From NCBI RefSeq assembly GCF_003688665.1, contig NZ_REFO01000012.1:124001-188000 (forward strand): a stretch of DNA of 64,000 nucleotides. The letters run 5' to 3'. Below, in pieces: positions 16,685-25,688 of this stretch. Numbering within the stretch: position 1 is the first letter of the stretch; each line of letters begins with the position of its first letter. Below the pieces are notes generated by a model. It worked only from the letters and a program-made list of their open reading frames with translations. It was not told the DNA's origin and searched no databases. Source of the stretch: Hydrogenothermus marinus (GTDB lineage: Bacteria; Aquificota; Aquificia; Aquificales; Hydrogenothermaceae). Made by a program: the position numbers and the translations under genes.

Positions 16685-18424
16685 ATGAACCTTACAAGAA
16701 GAGACTTTTTAGAACTTGCAGCTATAGCAGGTATATCTTTAACATCAGGAGATGCTTTAGCTAAGCTAAATAATATGTCTCCTGAAGAGTTAATGTCTTT
16801 CAAATCTGTTGGAAATATTACTTTACTTCATATATGTGATATGCATGCTCATTTAAGACCTTTATACTGGAGAGAACCATCAACTTTAGTTTCTCATCCT
16901 AAACTTGTAGGAAAACCTGGATTTTTATGTGGAGAAGCTTATCTCAAATATTACGATATTACTCCTGGAACAATAAGAGCTTATTTTGATACATACTTAG
17001 ATTTTCCAGAACTTGCCCATAAATATGGGAAAATGGGTGGAGTTGCCCATATGGCAACACTTGTTAAACAGATAGTTGCAGAAAGAGGAAAGGATAAAGT
17101 TTTATTTATGGATTCTGGAGATACATGGCAAGGAACAGCTATAGGTTTATTCACTAAAGGAAAAGCTATAGTAGATGCTCAAAACCTACTTGGTATAGAT
17201 ATTATGGTAGGTCATTGGGAGTTTACTTACGGAAAAGAAAGAGTTCTTGAACTTGTAAATAATCATCTAAATGCAGAATTTATAGCTCAAAACATAAAAG
17301 ACTCAATGTGGGAAGAGCTTGTATTTAAACCTTATACTATAAGAGAAGTAAACGGTGTAAAAATAGGAATAATAGGAAATGCTTTCCCATACACACCAAT
17401 AGCAAATCCAAAAGAGTTTGTAAAAGGATGGACTTTTGGTATTCAACCAGAAAGTTTACAGCAATATGTAGATGAGCTTAGAGAAGATAAGAAAGTTGAT
17501 CTTGTAGTTCTTTTATCTCATGATGGTTTTTCTTTAGATCAAGCTTTAGCAAAAATGGTAAATGGAATTGATATTATATTCAGTGGACATACTCATAATC
17601 CAGCTCCAAAACCAATTTTTGTAAATAACACAATGATTGTTATTGCAGGCTCACATGGTAAATATCTTGGAAGATTAGACCTTGATGTAAAAAATGGAAA
17701 AATTAGAAAATACAACTATAAGTTAATTCCTATAGCTTCTAATTTTATAAAACCTGATCCAGAAGTAGAAAAATTTGTTGAAAAAGCATATGAACCTTAT
17801 AAAGACAAATTAGATCAAGTAATAGGAAAAACAGAAACTCTTTTATACAAGAGAGATACATTCTACTCAACATTTGATAGACTCATTGGAGAGGCTATAA
17901 GAGATAGAACAGATGCAGAGATAGTATTTACCCCAGGATATAGATGGGGAACAACTATTTTACCTGGCCAAGATATTACAGTTGATAATGTTTATGAAAT
18001 GACAGCTATTACTTATCCAGATGTTTACACTTTTGAAATGACTGGTGAACAGATAAAAATGATTCTTGAAGATATAGCTGATAATGCATTTAATGAAAAT
18101 CCACTTTATCAACAAGGTGGAGATATGAGTAGGCTTTTAGGTTTAGAATATGAGATTAAACTTGGAGCTCCAAGAGGAAAAAGACTTAGAAATATCAAAG
18201 TAAATGGTAAAGATCTTGATCCAAAAAGATCTTATGTTGTTTCAGCTTGGGGTGGAAACTTATACAGAGTAGGTAAAAATGTAAGACCAGATCATCCCCC
18301 AGTTTATGAAGTTGTAATTGACTACATTAAAAAGCAGAAAATTATAAAAGTTCCTTATGAATCTAATGTAAAAATTCTTGATGTTAAATGTGGATGTCCT
18401 ATGGAAGGTGGAATATGCCCGTAA
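16685..18424 (+). CDS. soxB: SoxB, thiol sulfate hydrolase
   Basis: Dimanganese hydrolase that releases sulfate from SoxY-bound S-sulfonate. 579 residues in two domains of the 5'-nucleotidase type. The N-terminus LTRRDFLELAAIAG is a Tat-type signal. Metal-site motifs are HICDMHAHL (about 49-57), MDSGDTWQGT, GHWEFTYG, LSHDGF and SGHTHNP. The family histidine region, the C-terminal DNVYEMTAITYPDVYTFEMTG and GGDMSRL segments are present. It overlaps the following lipoprotein gene, whose ATG lies 8 bp before the soxB stop. No soxCD follows. Confidence 0.96.
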   Translation: MNLTRRDFLELAAIAGISLTSGDALAKLNNMSPEELMSFKSVGNITLLHICDMHAHLRPLYWREPSTLVSHPKLVGKPGFLCGEAYLKYYDITPGTIRAYFDTYLDFPELAHKYGKMGGVAHMATLVKQIVAERGKDKVLFMDSGDTWQGTAIGLFTKGKAIVDAQNLLGIDIMVGHWEFTYGKERVLELVNNHLNAEFIAQNIKDSMWEELVFKPYTIREVNGVKIGIIGNAFPYTPIANPKEFVKGWTFGIQPESLQQYVDELREDKKVDLVVLLSHDGFSLDQALAKMVNGIDIIFSGHTHNPAPKPIFVNNTMIVIAGSHGKYLGRLDLDVKNGKIRKYNYKLIPIASNFIKPDPEVEKFVEKAYEPYKDKLDQVIGKTETLLYKRDTFYSTFDRLIGEAIRDRTDAEIVFTPGYRWGTTILPGQDITVDNVYEMTAITYPDVYTFEMTGEQIKMILEDIADNAFNENPLYQQGGDMSRLLGLEYEIKLGAPRGKRLRNIKVNGKDLDPKRSYVVSAWGGNLYRVGKNVRPDHPPVYEVVIDYIKKQKIIKVPYESNVKILDVKCGCPMEGGICP

Positions 18425-19029
18425 AGATTTTAAATATTTTTTCTATCTTTTTAATAAGCATGTTTTTATCATCCTGTGGAATTGAGTATATATCTATGTC
18501 AGAACATGATCCATGGGATGATGAAGATAATGTAAAAATCAAAAAAGTTTCTACTAAAGAAAAACATATAAAAGAAAAAAAGCTACCAGAATCTGCAAAA
18601 GAGGAAGCTGAAGAGATAGTAGAACTTCCAGATATATATGAAATTAGTTGTGAATTATCACTTGAAGAAGCTGATTTATTACTAAAATCTGCCCTGGAAG
18701 AAAGAAATTTCAAAATTATTAAAGTGTCTCATGTCACAAGAGGAATGAAAGAACAAGGAAGAACAGATTTTTGGGAAGATATGAATATCTATATGGTTTG
18801 CAGACTTTCTGATGGTTATTTTGTGCTAAAGCATAATCCATGGCTTGTAGGAATGTGTCCTTTAAGAATCTATACATATAGAAATAAAGAAAATAAGCTT
18901 GTGATTGGATTTTTTAGACCATCTTTAGCAATGAAATGGATGGGAAATCCAGATTTAAAAGCAATAAAAATATTAAAACTTTATGATAAACAGCTAAAAG
19001 AAGCTGTTGATACAGTTTGTAGTAAATAA
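18415..19029 (+). CDS. Sox-associated lipoprotein with a DUF302-like domain
   Basis: Starts at ATG 18415 inside the end of soxB (GGAAGGTGGA upstream), giving 204 residues. The lipobox FLSSC ends a 20-residue hydrophobic leader, so the protein should be a lipoprotein. A charged Glu/Lys linker follows, then a domain from about residue 78 (CELSLEEADLLLKSALEERNF...). Its helix pattern, the two cysteines (YMVCRL, GMCPLRIYTY) and the ending fit DUF302, a fold often found near sulfur genes. Function is unknown; its overlap with soxB argues for a role in periplasmic sulfur oxidation. The domain call is by pattern only. Confidence 0.65.
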   Translation: MPVKILNIFSIFLISMFLSSCGIEYISMSEHDPWDDEDNVKIKKVSTKEKHIKEKKLPESAKEEAEEIVELPDIYEISCELSLEEADLLLKSALEERNFKIIKVSHVTRGMKEQGRTDFWEDMNIYMVCRLSDGYFVLKHNPWLVGMCPLRIYTYRNKENKLVIGFFRPSLAMKWMGNPDLKAIKILKLYDKQLKEAVDTVCSK

Positions 19030-19057
19030 AAACAAAAAACCTTAAGGAGGAGTAGTC

Positions 19058-20272
19058 ATGAAAAAAGTTGTAGCATCAGCATTAGTAGGTCTTGGAGCAG
19101 CAGCATTATTTAATGCTCCATCAGCAAATGCAGCACCAACATTTTATTTTGGAGATGGAAAAAAATTAACGATTTTCCAGATGGTACAGGTATGGAATGT
19201 TTATACTCTAAAAAATGATCCTTTTAACAAGGATATAGATGCAAGAAATGATATTTATATCAGAAGAGGTAGAATTGGTGTAAAAGGTAAATTAAGAAAA
19301 GATATCTCTTTCAAAGTATGGTTTGCGTATGATAATCTTGGTAAAAATGAGGCATCTGCATCTACCGGAACAGCGAATGCCAATTCTGCCCATGAAAATA
19401 GAGAGTTTTATATATGGGATGCTCTTTGGACATGGCATTTAGATCCAGAGTGGGCTAATATTTCTATTGGATATTTCAGACCTCAAGTTGGTAGAGAAAG
19501 TATTACTACTGCATTTAAGGTAATATCTTTCCAAAAAGCTTTAACAAACTTTGATGTAAGAAAGCATATAGTAGGTAGAGGTCCTGGTAGAGAAACAGGT
19601 ATTAATATTGGTGGATTAGCATTAAATAAACAGCTAAATTATAATTTTGGTATTTTTGATACTAATAGTACAAAAATAGTTAAGGATATAGGTGGAAAAT
19701 CTGATAAAGTTGGTGATGGTAAAAAATGGTCTCCTCTGTTTGCAGTAAGAGTTGCTTGGTCATTTAGAGATCCTGAGCATAAAAAATATAAAATGGGTTA
19801 TACACAAACTTATTATGGAAAAAGAAATGGTGTAACAGTAGGATTAAACTATACTTATCAAGGAGAAACAGATGTATTTAAATCAAATAGTTTAAGAGGT
19901 GTTGATCTTCTTGCAAACTTTGGTCCTGTAGACTTTGTTGCTGAATATGATTGGTTATATAGAAAGCTTCAAACTGGAGAAAGTGGTACAGATACTGTTT
20001 GGTCTGTAAAAGCAGGATATAACATAAAATTAGCTAATGGACAGATTGTAAGACCTTCTGTAATGGCTTCTAAAGAAGATATTGATAAAGAAGATCCTAA
20101 TAATGCCAAAGAAAGTCTCACTGGACCAGCTATTAAACAAGAAGTTTATGAAATAAGTTTAAACTGGTTAATTAACAAAGATAAATTCAAATTAAACTTA
20201 TCTTATGACTGGGGTAAGAAAAAAGATAAAGACTTTTCTTATATTGGTGTAGGATTCCAGTTTATCTATTAA
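19058..20272 (+). CDS. Outer-membrane porin, phosphate-selective O/P-like
   Basis: Protein of 404 residues with signal peptide ending at ANAAP. The rest is an alternating beta-strand protein with aromatic girdles, ending in the outer-membrane signature IGVGFQFIY with a C-terminal aromatic. Segments such as RRGRIGVKGKLRKDISFKVWFAYD, IGYFRPQVGRE and VRVAWSFRDPE resemble the OprO/OprP-type porin family of 16-stranded anion channels. Being in the sox operon, a likely role is entry of thiosulfate or exit of sulfate, but this is inference. AAGGAGGAG precedes the ATG. A 10-bp-stem hairpin follows. Confidence 0.8.
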   Translation: MKKVVASALVGLGAAALFNAPSANAAPTFYFGDGKKLTIFQMVQVWNVYTLKNDPFNKDIDARNDIYIRRGRIGVKGKLRKDISFKVWFAYDNLGKNEASASTGTANANSAHENREFYIWDALWTWHLDPEWANISIGYFRPQVGRESITTAFKVISFQKALTNFDVRKHIVGRGPGRETGINIGGLALNKQLNYNFGIFDTNSTKIVKDIGGKSDKVGDGKKWSPLFAVRVAWSFRDPEHKKYKMGYTQTYYGKRNGVTVGLNYTYQGETDVFKSNSLRGVDLLANFGPVDFVAEYDWLYRKLQTGESGTDTVWSVKAGYNIKLANGQIVRPSVMASKEDIDKEDPNNAKESLTGPAIKQEVYEISLNWLINKDKFKLNLSYDWGKKKDKDFSYIGVGFQFIY

Positions 20273-20276
20273 TATC

Positions 20277-20301
20277 TTAAAGGGGCATAAAGCCCCTTTA
20301 A
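20277..20301 (+). terminator. Hairpin after the porin gene
   Basis: TTAAAGGGGC, loop ATAAA, GCCCCTTTAA form a 10-bp perfect stem after the porin stop. It is followed by A residues rather than U, so it may be a weak terminator or an RNA-stability hairpin that lets some transcripts continue into the next two genes. Confidence 0.5.
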
Positions 20302-20323
20302 AAAAACAAGAAAGGAGGAATAT

Positions 20324-20839
20324 ATGATTAGATTATTAAGCTTATCTGCAATTTTTACACTTCTTATAAGTTTAAACTCATTTGGATGGCAACCTGAAAC
20401 AGGAGGTTCTGGAAAAGGACTTGATATTTTTAAAGTAGAAATGGATGCAGATCAATTAGTTATAGTTTTAAAATCAAATCTTGAAGCATATCAAATAACC
20501 CTTGTTGATACTACAAATCCAGTTGCTCCACTTTCAAACAATGTAAACCTCTTTCCAGATTTTGATAAGCTAAAAATTTCTTTTATTCAGAACTTCTTAG
20601 TAACAAGTATTACAACTTTATATAAAATCTATACAACTGATCCAAATGCTATAGTTTTATCTCCATGGGTAATAACAATTTATCAAAGAGAAGATGATGA
20701 TTATTCCTATATAGTAGTAGCTAAGGGATCTATGTTATTAGATGGTACAAAATTTCCAAAAGTAAAAAAAGCAGCAGAAGAGTTAGAAAGTAGAATAGAA
20801 CAAGCAATAAAAGATTTAGGTGCAGTAAAAGTTCAATAA
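20324..20839 (+). CDS. Exported protein of unknown function, DUF302-like fold suspected
   Basis: 171 residues with a signal peptide (SLSAIFTLLISLNSFG). After it come an N-terminal strand-helix unit (DIFKVEMDADQLVIVLKSNLE), a central segment with NAIVLSPWVITIYQRED, and a final amphipathic helix (AAEELESRIEQAIKDLG). This order resembles DUF302 and the lipoprotein downstream of soxB, but the usual cysteine of the LPC motif is replaced by SPW and the mature protein has no cysteine. The similarity is weak. AAGGAGG precedes the ATG. It lies 15 bp before the DsrE-like gene, suggesting joint function. Confidence 0.5.
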   Translation: MIRLLSLSAIFTLLISLNSFGWQPETGGSGKGLDIFKVEMDADQLVIVLKSNLEAYQITLVDTTNPVAPLSNNVNLFPDFDKLKISFIQNFLVTSITTLYKIYTTDPNAIVLSPWVITIYQREDDDYSYIVVAKGSMLLDGTKFPKVKKAAEELESRIEQAIKDLGAVKVQ

Positions 20840-20854
20840 AAAAGAGGTTATAAA

Positions 20855-21382
20855 ATGAAAACCTTAAAAATATTAATAATTTTTCCTTTGATCTTTTTAT
20901 TTTCTATATCCTATGCAAAAGAAAAAAAGTTAGCTACATTTGAAGTTTCAGAAGAAACATATCCAACAATAAAAGTTGTATATGATTGGAATTTATCGTC
21001 ACCAGAAGATGTTAATCAAGCCTTAAACTATATATCAAACCATATTAAAGCATATACTCAATATGCTCCTTTTTCAGAACTTAAAATTGTTGTAGTAAGT
21101 CATGGTCCAGAAGCTGTTATATTTGCAAAACAAAATAAAGATAAGTTTAAGCAGATTTTAGAAAGAATAAAATCTTTTCATGATGCTTATGGAGTTAAGT
21201 TTTATGTATGTAATAATATTTTAAAATTTATGGGTTTTAAAAGAGAAGATATACAACCATTTGCTATTATAACACCTGCAGGTGTTGCAAAACTTGCCGC
21301 TTTACAAGAAGAAGGATATAGACTTGTTCCTGCTGTTGTTCATAATTTAAAAGCGATAAAAGAAAAATACGGAAAAAAATAG
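20855..21382 (+). CDS. Exported DsrE-family protein
   Basis: 175 residues with a signal peptide (LKILIIFPLIFLFSISYA), so periplasmic, unlike cytoplasmic DsrEFH. The DsrE fold shows as VVYDWNLSSPEDVNQALNYI, LKIVVVSHGPEAVIFA, the cysteine-bearing turn VKFYVCNNILKFMG, and TPAGVAKLAALQEEGYRLVP. The single mature cysteine (VCNN) is in the position that carries persulfide in active DsrE-type proteins. It ends the sulfur-oxidation run and faces purL across a terminator. A role in handling sulfane sulfur left by a Sox system without SoxCD is inferred. Confidence 0.8.
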   Translation: MKTLKILIIFPLIFLFSISYAKEKKLATFEVSEETYPTIKVVYDWNLSSPEDVNQALNYISNHIKAYTQYAPFSELKIVVVSHGPEAVIFAKQNKDKFKQILERIKSFHDAYGVKFYVCNNILKFMGFKREDIQPFAIITPAGVAKLAALQEEGYRLVPAVVHNLKAIKEKYGKK

Positions 21383-21392
21383 ATTTTTAAGA

Positions 21393-21420
21393 GGTAAAGG
21401 TAAAATGCCTTTACCTTTTT
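21393..21420. terminator. Terminator between dsrE-like gene and purL
   Basis: GGTAAAGG, loop TAAAATG-type, CCTTTACC, an 8-bp stem followed by TTTTT (21416-21420) in the rightward direction. It separates two converging genes; the last bases touch the purL stop codon. Confidence 0.85.
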
Positions 21421-23675
21421 TAATCAAGCATTTTTTTAAGTCTATTTTCCCATAAATCTCTTAATAAATTCATATCTTCTTCTATTTTAATACCATTAAT
21501 ATTAAGATTTAGTTTTTCATCAGCCTTTACTTTTCCAATAATCTTAAATCCTATTCCTTCTTTTTCAGCAATATCTTTAAGTTTATTTATACTTTCTTTA
21601 TCTGCAGATATTACTACCAAACTTCTCATTTCATCAAAAAGTTCAAAATCTGGCCTATATGTAGTATCTATATTTAAATCAATTCCGAAAGTTTTTTCAT
21701 TAATAAATGCAGATTCTAAAGTGGCAGTTATTAATCCACCATCTGAAACATCATGAGCAGATTTTATTAAATCTTTATTTTCTCTAATAAATTTTGAAAG
21801 CTTCAACTCTATGTCTAAATCTATTGGTGGAATATCTCCTTCTACTTTTCCATAAACTTCTTTCAAGTACTCACTGCCATTTATAGTTGGCTTTTTATCA
21901 ACTTCTCCAATTATAGCTATAATGTCTTCTTCATCTTGATAAAAAGAAGGTATAGCATCTTCTGGATTGTCTAAAACACCAACAGCTACAACTACAGGTG
22001 TTGGATATATATTAATTCTTTTATCTTCTAAAACTGTTTCATTATAAAGAGAAACATTTCCACCAATTACAGGTGTATTCAATTTTTTACAAGCATCAGC
22101 CATACCTTTTGTAGCTTGTTCAAACTGCCACATAATTTCTGGATTTTCAGGATTTCCCCAGTTTAAACAATCTGTAATAGCTAAAGGTTTTGCTCCAGAA
22201 ACATAAACATTCCTAACTGCTTCAGCTACAACTCTTTTACCACCTTCATATGGATTTAAATATACCCATCTACCATTTCCATCAGAAGATATTGCTACTG
22301 CTTTTTTTGAGTTTATTTCAGGTTTTACAGCCCATCTTACTCTTAAAACTGCTGAATCACTACCTGGCTTAACAATAGTGTTAACTCCAACTTCATGATC
22401 ATACTGACTATATATCCAATCTTTTTTTGCTATTGTTGGAGAAGATAAAACTTTTTTTATTGATTCTTTTATATCTTTTTCAGGAAGTTTATTTTCATCA
22501 AACTCTTTTACTTTATCTAAATAATCTGGTTTTTTTCTTGGTCTATTATAAACAGGGGCATCATCAACTATTGCAGAGATAGGAAGATCAACAACTTTTT
22601 CACCTTTATAAAAAACTTCCATTCTTTTAGTATCTGTAGTCTCTCCAATATCTGCCGCTTCAAGTCCATAAAATTTTGCTATTTTTATCACTTCATCAAC
22701 TTTATCTTTATCTACAGCATAAAGCATTCTTTCTTGAGATTCTGAAAGAAGAATTTCGTAAGGTGTCATTCCTTCTTCTCTTAATGGCACATTCTCAAGA
22801 TAAACTTTTACTCCCATACCAGATTTAGCACCAAATTCAGAAGTAGAACCTGCGAGCCCTGCTGCTCCAAAATCTTGACATCCAACAATTAAACCTTTTT
22901 GCATAACTTCTAATGTACATTCAACAAGTCTTTTACCAAAGAAAGGATCCCCTATCTGAACATTTGGTCTTTTGTCTTCTGTTTCTTCTGAAAATTCAGC
23001 AGATGCCATTGTAGCACCATGTATTCCATCTCTACCTGTAGCAGAGCCTACCATTACCATTCTTTGACCTACTTTTGTAGCTCTTGCTTTGAAGATTTTA
23101 TCTTTTTCTAAGATTCCAATACAAAAAGCATTTACTAAAGGATTTCCAGCATAAACTTCATCAAATACGGCTTCTCCACCAATTGTAGGTACACCTATAC
23201 AATTTCCATAAAATCCTATTCCTTTAACAACTCCCTTTATTATAGGTTTTGAATCTTTTATATTTTTTCTATTTCCATCATTTCTTGGATCTCCAAACCT
23301 TAAACTATCAAATGCAGCTACAGGCCTTGCTCCCATAGATAAAATATCTCTTATTATTCCACCTACTCCTGTAGCGGCTCCATGGAAAGGTTCTATATAA
23401 GATGGATGATTATGACTTTCTACTTTAAAAGCTACTGCATATTTATCATCTATTTCTACAACCCCTGCATTTTCACCTGGGCCTTGTATTACCCAAGGTG
23501 CTTCTGTAGGAAATACTTTCAAAAATGGTTTTGAAGATTTATAAGAGCAGTGCTCACTCCATAATGCTCCAAATATTCCAAGTTCTATCTCATTAGGCTC
23601 TCTATTTATTAACTGGATAATTCTTTTATATTCTTCAAGGTTTAAACCATGGGCAGATAAAATTTTTTCGTCCAT
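21420..23675 (-). CDS. purL: PurL, phosphoribosylformylglycinamidine synthase subunit II
   Basis: ATP-dependent amidotransferase subunit in purine synthesis. 751 residues is the small PurL class that works with separate PurS and PurQ. Family stretches are LFGALWSEHCSYKSSKP (here IFGALWSEHCSYKSS) near residue 35, KVESHNHPSYIEPFHGAATGVGG, GRDGIHGATMASAEF, and a second AIRS-like repeat with SDGNGRWVYLNPYEGG and SAHDVSDGGL. ATG at 23675. Neither purS nor purQ is adjacent. Intact. Confidence 0.96.
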   Translation of the reverse strand: MDEKILSAHGLNLEEYKRIIQLINREPNEIELGIFGALWSEHCSYKSSKPFLKVFPTEAPWVIQGPGENAGVVEIDDKYAVAFKVESHNHPSYIEPFHGAATGVGGIIRDILSMGARPVAAFDSLRFGDPRNDGNRKNIKDSKPIIKGVVKGIGFYGNCIGVPTIGGEAVFDEVYAGNPLVNAFCIGILEKDKIFKARATKVGQRMVMVGSATGRDGIHGATMASAEFSEETEDKRPNVQIGDPFFGKRLVECTLEVMQKGLIVGCQDFGAAGLAGSTSEFGAKSGMGVKVYLENVPLREEGMTPYEILLSESQERMLYAVDKDKVDEVIKIAKFYGLEAADIGETTDTKRMEVFYKGEKVVDLPISAIVDDAPVYNRPRKKPDYLDKVKEFDENKLPEKDIKESIKKVLSSPTIAKKDWIYSQYDHEVGVNTIVKPGSDSAVLRVRWAVKPEINSKKAVAISSDGNGRWVYLNPYEGGKRVVAEAVRNVYVSGAKPLAITDCLNWGNPENPEIMWQFEQATKGMADACKKLNTPVIGGNVSLYNETVLEDKRINIYPTPVVVAVGVLDNPEDAIPSFYQDEEDIIAIIGEVDKKPTINGSEYLKEVYGKVEGDIPPIDLDIELKLSKFIRENKDLIKSAHDVSDGGLITATLESAFINEKTFGIDLNIDTTYRPDFELFDEMRSLVVISADKESINKLKDIAEKEGIGFKIIGKVKADEKLNLNINGIKIEEDMNLLRDLWENRLKKMLD

Positions 23676-23718
23676 AAAAAACTCCTAAATCAAGTTTGAA
23701 ATATATTTTATCATTGAT

Positions 23719-24984
23719 TTAGACAAATATTATAAAAAATCCACAAATAATGGTAATAACAGTTAAAAATATAAGCATATTTTTAGAAAGTGTTTTATTT
23801 CCAAAAGCAAATATATAACCATATTTGAAAAAACTATTTGATATAACAGCAATTAAAATTCCTTTTATTGCAATTTCAAGAAATGAAGGATTATCTTTAA
23901 CCATTTGAGATAAAGACAATGTGATAGCATCAACATCAATAACTCCAGATATAAAACTTCCAATATAAATTCCTGTACTACCTATATAAAATTTAAGAGC
24001 TTTAATTACAAATAAGACAACAGCATAAATTATCCCAAATTGAATAGCAGACCAAATATCATACGGATTTTCAATATTTATCTCCTTTTGTGTTTCTTTT
24101 TTATAAATAAACTCATCTTTATATTTTACAAAGATAATAACTAAATATATTAAAGTTGTTATTAATAAAGGAATAGCTAAACTTTTTGTAAGTTCATAAG
24201 AAAATAAACTTGATAATACTAAAACTCTAATATTCATAATAGCCCAAGCTAAAGCTATACCAACAGTTGTAGATTCAGTAATTGAAGGTATTTCTTTTGA
24301 TTTTTTGGCAAGTTCATAACTTACTGCAGTACTTGATACAAGACCTCCAATTACTCCAGTTATCCATATTACTTTCCCACCTTTCCATTTTAAAAGTACA
24401 TATCCAATAAAGTCTAATGTAGAAACTATAATTACTACTTTCCAAATATCTTTTAAATTAAAAGCATTAAAAGGCCCAAAATCTTTATCAGGAAGTAATG
24501 GATATACAACTATAGTAATAAGAATAAATTTTAAAATAGAGAATATATCTTCTTGAGATAAACCTTTTGCAAAAGTTTCAAGTCGTGTTTTTAAGGCTAA
24601 TAAGAAAGTAATTATTATTGTTAAAAAAACTGCTATATAGATATAGTTATAATAGGTTAAAACACCAATTAAAAAAGATATTATTGCCGTTACTTCTGTT
24701 GTAACACCTCTATCACGAGAAAAATCTAAGTAAAATTTTATTATTGTAAATAAAATTAAAGCTCCAAACGTAAAATAAAAAATACCTTCAAAATAATTTT
24801 CATAGATTAAAGCTGATAAACAGCCAAGAACTGTAATTAATGGAAATGTTCTTATTCCAACAAAAACTTCTTTTTCTTCTTTAGCTTTATGTTCTCTTTC
24901 TAATCCAATTATTAATCCTAATAAAATAGATAATATTATTTTGATAAGTAATTCTTTATCTAAAGAATATGAAATAAATTCCAT
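23719..24984 (-). CDS. MgtC/SapB-like membrane protein with DUF4010 domain
   Basis: 421 residues with about 12 hydrophobic segments. The N-terminal third carries the MgtC signature LLGLIIGLEREHKAKEEKEVFVGIRTFPLITVLG, with the conserved ERE. The remainder matches the DUF4010 extension, with GLVSSTAVSYELAKKS and the final transmembrane block ISGVIDVDAITLSL. Such two-domain proteins are common, but their function (possibly Mg2+ or membrane homeostasis) is not settled. It lies between purL and a RusA gene, with no clear functional link to either. Confidence 0.75.
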   Translation of the reverse strand: MEFISYSLDKELLIKIILSILLGLIIGLEREHKAKEEKEVFVGIRTFPLITVLGCLSALIYENYFEGIFYFTFGALILFTIIKFYLDFSRDRGVTTEVTAIISFLIGVLTYYNYIYIAVFLTIIITFLLALKTRLETFAKGLSQEDIFSILKFILITIVVYPLLPDKDFGPFNAFNLKDIWKVVIIVSTLDFIGYVLLKWKGGKVIWITGVIGGLVSSTAVSYELAKKSKEIPSITESTTVGIALAWAIMNIRVLVLSSLFSYELTKSLAIPLLITTLIYLVIIFVKYKDEFIYKKETQKEINIENPYDIWSAIQFGIIYAVVLFVIKALKFYIGSTGIYIGSFISGVIDVDAITLSLSQMVKDNPSFLEIAIKGILIAVISNSFFKYGYIFAFGNKTLSKNMLIFLTVITIICGFFIIFV

Positions 24985-25037
24985 TGATCTCTTTCCTTAT
25001 ATATTTAATTTTTTTTAAAAGTATTAATTTTATTTAT

Positions 25038-25463
25038 TCATACATTATGAATATCTTCTTTAAACTCATTTAAACTTTCTATAAAACTATTAATTTTTTT
25101 TATATTTTGTTTATATTTCTTAATATCAATAATTATGCCTTCCTTATTAGGAATTATTATTTTTTCAAGTTTTTGCTTATATATAAGATTATCGTCTTTC
25201 AAGATTTTCGCATAAACCATACAATCACCTACGGTTTTCATTATGTTATCTAAGTCTCTTCTTCTTTTATTAGGCAATATAAAGGTTATATCAACCTCTA
25301 CAGGCACTAAAAACGTTTTATTTATTTTCTCTTGCTGTTTTTGAAGTTCCCATATTGCTCTATTTATTTTTAGGCTTACATCTTTTGGAATTATATAGCG
25401 CTTATTTTTTATTTTTACCCTATTAGCTTTTGAAGGAGGTATAAAAGATAAAAAATATCTCAA
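25038..25463 (-). CDS. rusA: RusA-type Holliday junction resolvase
   Basis: 141 residues matching the RusA family: N-terminal PPSKANR, then the acidic catalytic signature RRRDLDNIMKTVGDCMVYAKILKDDNLI, where the aspartates of RDLDN and KDDN bind metal. RusA proteins resolve four-way DNA junctions and are often phage-derived, but no phage genes surround it. RuvC is also encoded in this window (52327-52782), so the organism has two resolvases. The start is TTG at 25461-25463, with AAGAGGT upstream. Single gene, followed by the MgtC-like gene 53 bp downstream. Confidence 0.8.
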   Translation of the reverse strand: MRYFLSFIPPSKANRVKIKNKRYIIPKDVSLKINRAIWELQKQQEKINKTFLVPVEVDITFILPNKRRRDLDNIMKTVGDCMVYAKILKDDNLIYKQKLEKIIIPNKEGIIIDIKKYKQNIKKINSFIESLNEFKEDIHNV

Positions 25464-25491
25464 CTAAACCTCTTGCTTTTTTAATTTTTTT

Positions 25492-25506
25492 ATGATTAAT
25501 AATCAT
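25492..25506. promoter_or_regulatory. Palindromic operator-like site upstream of the rhodanese operon
   Basis: ATGATTAATAATCAT is a perfect 7-bp inverted repeat around one central base. It lies 29 bp from the rusA start and 183 bp from the rhodanese ATG in the 225-bp divergent region. The style resembles metal-regulator or winged-helix operators. Binding protein unknown. Confidence 0.35.
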
Positions 25507-25688
25507 ATTACAGTTAGAAAGCTAATTAAAGTTAGTTGTTGTTAACTTAAAATTTGTGATGTATATTTAGAAAATTAGGATATTAATATGAAGCAAAAAT
25601 GTAATGAAATGAGCTTTAAATACGTAAACATGTTCAGAAAAGGATCCAATCTTTATCAAATAAAAATTTATCAAGGAGGTATTTTCCA

